Assembly: GCA_038317375.1 (NCBI GenBank)
Contig: JBBQBM010000011.1
Coordinates: 1 to 15,044, forward strand
Direction of reading: 5' to 3'
Length of the DNA: 15,044 nucleotides
Source of the DNA: JBBQBM01 sp038317375
GTDB lineage: Bacteria > Patescibacteriota > Saccharimonadia > Saccharimonadales > JAGQMS01
Made by a program: the position numbers and the translations under genes. Shown piece after piece: positions 6,598 through 12,588 of this stretch (positions are counted from its first letter, which is position 1; each line of letters begins with the position of its first letter). The notes under the pieces are model-generated. The model saw nothing but the letters and a program-made list of their open reading frames with translations. It was not told the origin of the DNA and did not search any database.

Positions 6598-7230
6598 ATG
6601 CCTACATCAATACGATACGAAATTTATAACCCAAACAATCCAGTACATTTAGAATGTAGCGGACGTCTATCAGATTACAAGAGCATACGTGACGAGCTAG
6701 AGAGAGCGGCAAATCCTGATAAGGATATCCCGCCCATGCTCCCCTTAACACCCGAGGTATTGGCGGCGCACCCCTTAGGTATCTTAGTTTTTGAAACTGA
6801 TACTGAAGGAACGCCAGATACTCTTAGAGCGTATAACGCCATACGTGCAGAATATACCGAAGACAGGGCAATCGAGATAGGGGGGCTGATTAGCAATCCT
6901 GAGTATGATGGATCTGGTTGGGCATATGCAGCAAAGCCTGAAATCTATCGCCACATCCGTGAAAGATGGTTCGGATGGAAGGTTGTTATCTTCGCGAACG
7001 ATCTTAGTAGTGGCATGAACCGTGGAATGGGATTTACAGATGCCGAGGATGTCCCTGATGCAGCATACCAATACTGTCGAGATGAGTGCGAGACTTTTAA
7101 AAAAGGTTTGGAGCCGGGTAGGAAATGTTGCGATCAAGAGAATATTATCGACATCACCGCAAGCGCGGAATCATTAGGCTACGCTGAAAGCGTGGCGGTG
7201 CGCAAGATGACCGAAAAGGGTCTATTATAG
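6598..7230 (+). CDS. GNAT-like acetyltransferase, putative
   Basis: Encodes 210 residues. The pattern suggests a GNAT fold: a strand LGILVFET (about 60-67), a helix with TLRAYNAIRAEY (75-86), then AIEIGGLISNPEYDGSGWAYAAKPEIYRHI in the position of motif A and its following helix, and VVIFANDLSSGMNRGMGF like motif B. The acetyl-CoA loop is not a clean Q/RxxGxG/A, so the assignment is tentative. Several cysteines cluster near the C-terminus (YCRDEC, RKCCD). The gene is first in the unit, behind its own promoter, and ends four bases before the M20 start. An N-acyltransferase beside an M20 deacylase would make biochemical sense, but the substrate is unknown. Confidence 0.45.
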   Translation: MPTSIRYEIYNPNNPVHLECSGRLSDYKSIRDELERAANPDKDIPPMLPLTPEVLAAHPLGILVFETDTEGTPDTLRAYNAIRAEYTEDRAIEIGGLISNPEYDGSGWAYAAKPEIYRHIRERWFGWKVVIFANDLSSGMNRGMGFTDAEDVPDAAYQYCRDECETFKKGLEPGRKCCDQENIIDITASAESLGYAESVAVRKMTEKGLL

Positions 7231-7234
7231 ATAA

Positions 7235-8329
7235 ATGCTACTTCAAAGCACGACCACCGATTTACTCGCCAAACTAATTAGCATCCCATCCAAAACTCAT
7301 GAAGAAAAAAAGATTGCTAATTTTATTCTTGATTGGTTAAGGACCAATGGTGTACCCGCTAAGATGCAAGATGAGAATATTGTTGCCTGTATTAAAGGTA
7401 TAAATCAAGACAAAGCGCTTATACTTACTGGTCATATTGACACTGTAGCCACTGGACCACTTGAAGCATGGAATGAGGATCCGTATGAGCCTATGGTAAA
7501 GGACGGTATGATGAATGGTCTGGGTGCTAGCGATATGAAGGCCGGCGTAGCCGTGTTCATGGAGCTAGCCGTACACTATTCGAAACATGTGCCTAAATGC
7601 GATGTCTGGTTCGCCTTTGTAGTGGGCGAGGAGATAGACGGTCGAGGCTCTCAGTCCTTCTTAAAATGGTTCACTAAGCAAAGCCTCTATTTTGGTTATA
7701 AACATATCGAAGCGATTATCGGTGAACCTACGGACAATGCGGCTCTAGGCGTAGGTCATCGAGGTAATATGTTCGTAGAAATTATGTTTAGCGGAGATGG
7801 ATTGGCAAAGTACGGTATTGCGCCAGAGATTTTGCATGCCGGGGATCTTATCAAAAAACTTGAGAGTTTAGAAGTAAAGTGGAAGAAACAATTTGCCCAT
7901 AAGTCTTTGGGGGCGCCGTCAATCGGTTTAACCTCTATCACCACCAAAGCCCGAAAATGTTCGATAGTTTTGGACATCCGTACCGTTCCCAAACTTCATA
8001 ATCAAACTACAGATCTATTAAAAGACTTTTGTAGCAAGCTATCGTTTAAGACAAAAGTCAGATTAATGGATGATTGTCCAGCTGGTTGGACAGAAGAAAA
8101 CACAGAGCTTAGACAACTCTTTAGCCGGGCATATAAAGACATACCTCAAAAAGTATTTGAGGGAGCAGCTGATCTTTGCTTCTTCACAGAAAATAATATC
8201 AGTACAGTTATATTTGGCCCCGGTCAACGCGAAAAAATGCATGCCGCAAATGAATCTTTTGAACTAGCTAAAATACCGGTTTATCAGCAGATAATCATGG
8301 ACATAGCATCACGCTATGGAGGAGTTTAA
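7235..8329 (+). CDS. M20 metallopeptidase/deacylase with degenerate lid
   Basis: Encodes 364 residues of the M20 family (ArgE/DapE/CPG2-like), zinc enzymes that hydrolyse N-acyl amino acids or dipeptides. The catalytic domain is complete: His67 and Asp69 in GHIDTV, bridging Asp100 in GASDMKAG, general base Glu132 and ligand Glu133 in GEEIDGRGS, Glu164 in IGEPTD, and His336 in KMHAANE. The inserted lid (about 180-255) is odd. The family's G-x-x-x-His motif reads SGDGLAKYG, with Ala191 where His is expected, and the GGxxxNxxP loop is shortened to TTKARKC, although LDIR (246-249) remains. The substrate-lid His normally comes from the partner subunit, so a homodimer should be impaired. The next gene encodes an isolated lid with the missing residues. 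The start is four bases after the previous stop, with no good ribosome binding site, suggesting coupling. Confidence 0.9.
   Translation: MLLQSTTTDLLAKLISIPSKTHEEKKIANFILDWLRTNGVPAKMQDENIVACIKGINQDKALILTGHIDTVATGPLEAWNEDPYEPMVKDGMMNGLGASDMKAGVAVFMELAVHYSKHVPKCDVWFAFVVGEEIDGRGSQSFLKWFTKQSLYFGYKHIEAIIGEPTDNAALGVGHRGNMFVEIMFSGDGLAKYGIAPEILHAGDLIKKLESLEVKWKKQFAHKSLGAPSIGLTSITTKARKCSIVLDIRTVPKLHNQTTDLLKDFCSKLSFKTKVRLMDDCPAGWTEENTELRQLFSRAYKDIPQKVFEGAADLCFFTENNISTVIFGPGQREKMHAANESFELAKIPVYQQIIMDIASRYGGV
8318..8324 (+). promoter_or_regulatory. Ribosome binding site of lid gene
   Basis: GGAGGAG lies inside the last codons of the M20 gene, six bases before ATG 8331. It selects 8331 over the in-frame ATG at 8316, which the site itself overlaps. 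Confidence 0.8.
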
Positions 8330-8330
8330 G

Positions 8331-8678
8331 ATGCCAAAGACCATCACGATAGATGTTAACGGCCAATCAGGCCACGGCTCACGGCCACACGAGATAAAAA
8401 CGCATGCTATAAAAAAAGCCTACGAAGTAATAGATATATTGGAAATTCTCAATAACAAATGGCATAAAAAACTCCAAGTATCCTCAAGGCCAAGAATTTA
8501 TGTTAATAAAATACAGGCGGGTAGCTCAAACACCCCGAATCAATTTCCAGGAAAATGCTCGATTGAAATAAAACTTTTTGCCACGAAGGCCGAGCTAGAA
8601 ACAGCCCAGCTAGATCTCAGGAATGCCTTGAAGACAACTCGAGAAGCTACACTAATAACACCGACAGACGAGGGATGA
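8331..8678 (+). CDS. Stand-alone M20 lid/dimerisation domain protein
   Basis: Encodes 115 residues that match only the lid domain of M20 peptidases, with no zinc-binding domain. TITIDVNGQSGHGSRPHE carries the conserved lid His (His15). A long helix follows (THAIKKAYEVIDILEILNNKW), then RIYVNKIQAGSSNTPNQFPGKCSIEIKL, which matches the family strand-loop with Asn70-x-x-Pro73. The usual Asp-x-Arg is replaced by Glu79-x-Lys81. The preceding M20 enzyme has the opposite pattern: no lid His or Asn-x-x-Pro, but an intact Asp-x-Arg. The strong GGAGGAG makes translation likely, and the start lies one base after the M20 stop. I infer that it docks on the M20 protein and supplies the catalytic-site His in trans. 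A decaying duplicate is the alternative, but the frame is intact and tightly coupled to both neighbours. Confidence 0.75.
   Translation: MPKTITIDVNGQSGHGSRPHEIKTHAIKKAYEVIDILEILNNKWHKKLQVSSRPRIYVNKIQAGSSNTPNQFPGKCSIEIKLFATKAELETAQLDLRNALKTTREATLITPTDEG
8670..8675 (+). promoter_or_regulatory. Ribosome binding site deciding start 8681
   Basis: GAGGGA (8670-8675) is well spaced for ATG 8681 but abuts the alternative in-frame ATG at 8675, which overlaps the upstream stop as ATGA. The start at 8681 is therefore preferred. Confidence 0.6.
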
Positions 8679-8680
8679 GA

Positions 8681-9142
8681 ATGGCTGATCTTGAAAGAAG
8701 CGCCGCAGAGGCGTGTGCCGAGCTGGAAGATTTCCTTTATTGTCCCGGCGGAGCAGTTGAGCTGCTTCATACGACTCTAGGCGACGAGGGAGACGAGCAA
8801 ATCGACGGCCTATACCAAGTCTTAAGAACAGTCGGGGCCGGAGCGATTCGCCTCAGTGGCCGCATGCACGGTGGCATAGTTGCAGACCTGGGACAGAGCG
8901 AAGCTGCGATTCTAAACGAAAACTGGAAGGTACGCGGATTGATACCAAGAAATGGCCCGCTATCTTTTTCGCATCAACTACACATTAACAGACAGAGCAA
9001 GCCATTAGTACTTTGTCCGGTAAGACAAACCTATGCGGGCAATCAGCTACTAATCAGTCCCGCGACGGCCTTAGAACGCCTAGAATTCACAGTTCCATAC
9101 AAAGAATTAGTGTGCGAAGCACTCCGCCGCCTAGAAGGTTAA
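8681..9142 (+). CDS. Unknown protein of the M20/lid gene unit
   Basis: Encodes 153 residues from ATG 8681 (155 from the alternative ATG 8675) and is not recognised. It is soluble, with an acidic helical N-terminus (ADLERSAAEACAELEDFLYC), a Gly-rich middle (RTVGAGAIRLSGRMHGGIVADLG) and a C-terminal region with PVRQTYAGNQLLISPATALERLEF. Four Cys and several His residues are scattered without a CxxC pattern. The gene starts two bases after the lid stop and is probably translationally coupled to it, so it likely acts with the M20/lid pair. It could be a third subunit or a substrate-binding partner; this is inference from position only. Confidence 0.7.
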   Translation: MADLERSAAEACAELEDFLYCPGGAVELLHTTLGDEGDEQIDGLYQVLRTVGAGAIRLSGRMHGGIVADLGQSEAAILNENWKVRGLIPRNGPLSFSHQLHINRQSKPLVLCPVRQTYAGNQLLISPATALERLEFTVPYKELVCEALRRLEG

Positions 9143-9159
9143 GGATATAGATTATGTTC

Positions 9160-9188
9160 TTTACTTTTTTATGATTGTATGGTTTAAT
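9160..9188 (+). promoter_or_regulatory. argS: Candidate argS promoter
   Basis: TTTACT (9160-9165), a 17-base spacer and TTTAAT (9183-9188). The start would fall near 9195, just before the ribosome binding site AGGGAG (9195-9200). Confidence 0.45.
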
Positions 9189-9195
9189 AACCATA
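9178..9195. promoter_or_regulatory. 18-bp palindrome over argS -10, possible operator
   Basis: TATGGTT-TAAT-AACCATA is a perfect inverted repeat centred on the candidate -10 box. The half-site AATAACCAT also occurs at 6536-6544 in the divergent promoter region of the GNAT/M20 unit. Confidence 0.4.
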
Positions 9196-9205
9196 GGGAG
9201 TATAG

Positions 9206-11233
9206 ATGTCAAACCAAGAAAGATTTCGCACTAGCGGCGAACACATACCGGAAACAACTTATAAAGGAATTCCAGTTCCCGAATTACCTCCAGCCATACT
9301 TGAGGTACGGGGCGTATCTAAGTTTCTTCAATCATTCGAACACTACACCATCCCAACCCTAGAGTTTTATCTCGCGAGAGTGCTGGAACAGCAAGCTCCT
9401 AACTTATCTGCTAAGCCTGCTAGCCAGTCCGTTAAGGACAAGGTTGTAGATTATGCAATCGCGGCACATGGTGTCATGAAAACCGAAGGCCCAGATGCCG
9501 TGTTGGCTCTTGCAGCTAATATCGATAATGACTTCAATGGCTATGCTTCCGCCGAAGTCGATGGGCCGTTTATCAACATCCGCCAGGAGCCTGTTGGCTT
9601 TGCAGAACGAGTAATGGGCGAAGTCCAAAATGCCGGTGAACTATACGGAACAAACAATGATGGTTTAGAAAGAACTGTTGTCTTAGATGTTTCTTCGCCA
9701 AACATTGCAAAAGAGATGCATCTCGGACACCTACGTTCGACTGTTATCGGCGAGGCATTATCTCGAATTATGTCTGCTAACGGTTATCGAACCATACGCG
9801 ACAATCATCTCGGTGACTGGGGAACACAGTTCGGCACTCTGGCGCACGCTTATAACCTTTGGCATGAAGAGATTCCGGAGCTCGACAATCCAGAAACACA
9901 AGTAGCAGGCCTGCAAAAACTTTATATTAAAATCAACTCTGCGATTGAGGAACAGAAGGAAGCTAGTAGATTATCAAGTATATTAAAGCTTTGTCGAGAA
10001 ATAGCCGTACGAGGTCAAATTGACATCACACTAGGTGAGGAGGAATTACAGGCAGAGATAGACAGAGTAATAAGCGAGCAAGAGAAGGCAGAAATTGATG
10101 CAATTGAAGGAGATTCAGCTCTGCTAGACGAAGGTCGCAAGTGGTTCACAAAACTAGAAAATGGCGACGAGGAAGCAATTGCGCTTTGGCAGTGGGCGCG
10201 CGACTTAAGTATGCTCGAATTTGAAAAGGTTTATCAAACACTCGGTATAAATTTTGAATACTTGCTCGGGGAATCCGTATATTCCGGTATGAGTAGTGAC
10301 TTATGCGCGGCTCTAGTTGCTGCCGGCTTAGCCGAAGAGGATGAAAAGGGCAGGTTATGCCTCATTCCATCTAAGAAGGGCTTAAGCGCTAAAGTTATTC
10401 GTAGGTCTGATGGCTCGTCTCTTTACTCGACACGCGATCTCTCATGTCTTATCGCCAGGTGCGCCTGGTTTAACCCCGCTAAGATGATCTATGTGGTTGG
10501 AGCAGAGCAGACTAGTTACTTCAAAGAAGTATTCGACGGTTTTGAGCAATTTGCCGGCGAAGATTCCCCAGAACTAGTTCATGTCGGTTTCGGTGCAATT
10601 GAACTAGATGAGGGTAAGATGTCAACTAGAAAGGGGAATGTTATTCCTCTCGTTGACGTCCTCGATGAGGCCTATAAGCAGGCTCTGAATCGCGTAACCA
10701 TTAATGCTGAGAAGAGACAGGTAGCAATGAGCGCCGAAGAGGTCGCCGAAATAGCCAGGCAAGTAGCTGTAGGAGCGGTTATCTACTATGACCTCAAGCA
10801 GGGGCCCGGTAGAAAGATAACCTTTGATTGGGACGAGATACTTAGTTTCGAGGGCAATAGCGGTCCATATCTGCAGTATGCCACGGCACGTATGAATGGC
10901 TTGCTACAGAGATCACTTGAAGAACAAATCACTTTTGAGGCATTCGATGTCAGGAATCTAGACCTCCAGGGCAACGAAGGAGAAATCATCCGTATTATCG
11001 CCGAATATCCACTAGCCGTCAGGCAGGCTGCGCTAAAATATGATCCTTCCCAAATTTCTGGAGTCTTATACAAGCTGGCACACGCATTTAACGCTTTTTA
11101 TAGCGAGAGTTCTGTATTCGACGAAGAAGATGTAGCCAAAAGAAACGCTCGTTTAGCGTTAATTAGTTGCGCCCATCAGACTCTAAAGAATGGCCTAGAT
11201 CTGTTAAATATTCCAACTCCTGCAAGAGTCTAG
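9206..11233 (+). CDS. argS: Arginyl-tRNA synthetase
   Basis: Encodes 675 residues of a class I synthetase that charges tRNA-Arg. The N-terminal tRNA-binding (Arg-tRNA-synt_N-like) region is followed by SSPNIAKEMHLGHLRSTVIG with the HIGH motif as HLGH (172-175). The DNHLGDWGTQFG motif comes next, then the KMSK-equivalent KMSTRKGNVI (from 471), and an all-helical DALR anticodon-binding domain ending GLDLLNIPTPARV. Enzymes of the family are usually about 550-590 residues. The extra length includes a charged helical insertion at about 245-300, between the catalytic core and the conserved RKWFTKLENGDEEAIALWQW segment. The start is fixed by AGGGAG five bases upstream. The gene lies 63 bases after the M20/lid unit, with its own candidate promoter. 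Confidence 0.97.
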   Translation: MSNQERFRTSGEHIPETTYKGIPVPELPPAILEVRGVSKFLQSFEHYTIPTLEFYLARVLEQQAPNLSAKPASQSVKDKVVDYAIAAHGVMKTEGPDAVLALAANIDNDFNGYASAEVDGPFINIRQEPVGFAERVMGEVQNAGELYGTNNDGLERTVVLDVSSPNIAKEMHLGHLRSTVIGEALSRIMSANGYRTIRDNHLGDWGTQFGTLAHAYNLWHEEIPELDNPETQVAGLQKLYIKINSAIEEQKEASRLSSILKLCREIAVRGQIDITLGEEELQAEIDRVISEQEKAEIDAIEGDSALLDEGRKWFTKLENGDEEAIALWQWARDLSMLEFEKVYQTLGINFEYLLGESVYSGMSSDLCAALVAAGLAEEDEKGRLCLIPSKKGLSAKVIRRSDGSSLYSTRDLSCLIARCAWFNPAKMIYVVGAEQTSYFKEVFDGFEQFAGEDSPELVHVGFGAIELDEGKMSTRKGNVIPLVDVLDEAYKQALNRVTINAEKRQVAMSAEEVAEIARQVAVGAVIYYDLKQGPGRKITFDWDEILSFEGNSGPYLQYATARMNGLLQRSLEEQITFEAFDVRNLDLQGNEGEIIRIIAEYPLAVRQAALKYDPSQISGVLYKLAHAFNAFYSESSVFDEEDVAKRNARLALISCAHQTLKNGLDLLNIPTPARV

Positions 11234-11256
11234 AGATACGGTTATGAGTAAGATAT

Positions 11257-11265
11257 TTATCCACA
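11257..11265 (+). promoter_or_regulatory. DnaA-box-like site
   Basis: TTATCCACA is a perfect match to the DnaA box consensus. It lies in the 197-base gap between argS and the sigma4/HARE gene. A single copy and no dnaA or dnaN nearby mean it is not evidence of an origin. Confidence 0.35.
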
Positions 11266-11366
11266 TAAATAACAGATTGACGAAGTTATTTTCTGGTAAT
11301 ATTGCCAAAAAAGCTTTACGCAAGACTAGCCAAATCATGCTACAGTATACTTGTAGAAACATGTGT

Positions 11367-11395
11367 TTGACACGCAATTGTACATGTGATATAAT
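11367..11395 (+). promoter_or_regulatory. Perfect consensus promoter of sigma4/HARE gene
   Basis: TTGACA (11367-11372), a 17-base spacer and TATAAT (11390-11395), with TG one base upstream of the -10 box. The start is predicted near 11402, leaving about 29 bases to ATG 11431. Two ACATGT palindromes (11359-11364, 11382-11387) flank the -35 box with 23-base spacing and may be operator sites. Confidence 0.85.
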
Positions 11396-11430
11396 TAACA
11401 TAAATAGTAAAGAAATAAGAGGTTTTTAAG

Positions 11431-12474
11431 ATGGAAGATGCAGCCGTAATGCCAAAACTTGATGTAGCCAAAGTCATTGATGATGTCTTGGGCACTATTG
11501 AACGTGAACGTGAGCGAGAAATCGTAGCACGGCGTTATGGTTTGTTTGACCGTCGTGAAACCCTCGAACAAATCGGGGAACTGCTTAGTATCACCCGTGA
11601 GCGTGTCCGTCAGCTAGAAAAGGCTGTTGTTACCAAGCTAAAGGCTTCCGCAGCTAAGGATCTTCCACATATTAAAGATGTCGAGAAGGCAATCCTTACT
11701 CACCTTGAGGCGATGGGGAATATCGCTCGAATTAGTGATATTACCGCAAGATTAACCCCTGAAGGCTCAAAGATCGACCAGTCCCGTGTAGCTTTTCTCG
11801 CAGAGCTTAGCCCAGGCCTCGCTGTAATAGAAGATAACGACCATTATCACCACGCAGTCGGAGCACGTAAAATCCACGACGAAAAAAGCATTCGTGAGAA
11901 CGTTAATAAGATTATCGAAACAATTAAGGCTATCGGTGAGCCAGTCACCGTCGACAAAGTCCGCGAAAAGACCGGGCACAGCACAGATTCGCACGTTACG
12001 GCTCTTGCAAGCACCAGCAAACAACTAGCGACGCTAAATAATCGTTGGGGCCTAGCCCGCTGGCCACTAGTTAACCCAAAGAATATTCGCGACAAGATCT
12101 ATGTAGTCTTAAAAGAGCACACAAAACCAATGCACTTTAACGAGATCGCTGAAGCTATCAAAGATTCTACCTTCAAACGCAAGGACGTTACCACTCAGGC
12201 TATTCACAACGAACTCATTAAAGACAAGCGCTTCGTACTAATCGGCCGAGGCATCTACGCCTTAAACGAATGGGGATACAAAAAGGGAACTGTCGCCGAT
12301 ATGATAGCTGACGTGCTTAAGAAAGAAGCCGGCCCATTACACCGTGACGAAATCGTTAAACGAGTTCTTAAAAGCCGACAGGTCAAGGAAACTACGATCC
12401 TTCTTAATCTTCAAGGGAAACCACAGTTCAAGCGTGTCGCTAAGGCGACCTACACCCTCGCCGACAAAGCCTAA
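11431..12474 (+). CDS. Sigma region 4 / HARE-HTH fusion protein
   Basis: Encodes 347 residues. Residues about 20-75 form a sigma-70 region 4 helix-turn-helix (REREIVARRYGLFDRRETLEQIGELLSITRERVRQLEKAV), the part that reads the -35 box. There is no region 2, so it cannot melt a -10 box by itself. The rest contains winged-helix segments; the best, at about 230-275 (MHFNEIAEAIKDSTFKRKDVTTQAIHNELIKDKRFVLIGRGIYAL), is typical of HARE-HTH, the domain of RNA polymerase delta. A related segment follows at about 290-345 (LHRDEIVKRVLKSRQVKETTILLNLQ). It may act as an RNA polymerase accessory factor; that is inference. AAGAGG eight bases before the ATG is the ribosome binding site. Expression from a perfect consensus promoter suggests abundance. 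Confidence 0.85.
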   Translation: MEDAAVMPKLDVAKVIDDVLGTIEREREREIVARRYGLFDRRETLEQIGELLSITRERVRQLEKAVVTKLKASAAKDLPHIKDVEKAILTHLEAMGNIARISDITARLTPEGSKIDQSRVAFLAELSPGLAVIEDNDHYHHAVGARKIHDEKSIRENVNKIIETIKAIGEPVTVDKVREKTGHSTDSHVTALASTSKQLATLNNRWGLARWPLVNPKNIRDKIYVVLKEHTKPMHFNEIAEAIKDSTFKRKDVTTQAIHNELIKDKRFVLIGRGIYALNEWGYKKGTVADMIADVLKKEAGPLHRDEIVKRVLKSRQVKETTILLNLQGKPQFKRVAKATYTLADKA

Positions 12475-12519
12475 GGCAAAGAATTTAGTTAAAATATGTA
12501 GGGTGGGGCATCTATTAAA

Positions 12520-12549
12520 TTGACTCCTAAACGCCTATAATGCTTATAG
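12520..12549 (+). promoter_or_regulatory. Candidate promoter for coupling-type ATPase
   Basis: TTGACT (12520-12525), an 18-base spacer and TTATAG (12544-12549). A TATAAT at 12536-12541 also lies here but lacks a good -35. The start would be near 12556, before GTG 12589. Confidence 0.4.
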
Positions 12550-12588
12550 TAAAAGTATCCTAAGAACCCCAAAAATGAGATTAAAACA

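Noticed and set aside
8316..8330. Upstream ATG for the lid protein
   Set aside because: It overlaps the ribosome binding site GGAGGAG, which is ideally spaced for ATG 8331.
9171..9362. Open frame overlapping the argS start
   Set aside because: It is out of frame with a certain argS and covers its promoter and ribosome binding site.
11244..11429. 61-codon plus-strand open frame between argS and the sigma4/HARE gene
   Set aside because: It spans the perfect promoter at 11367-11395 and the ribosome binding site of the next gene, with no ribosome binding site of its own.
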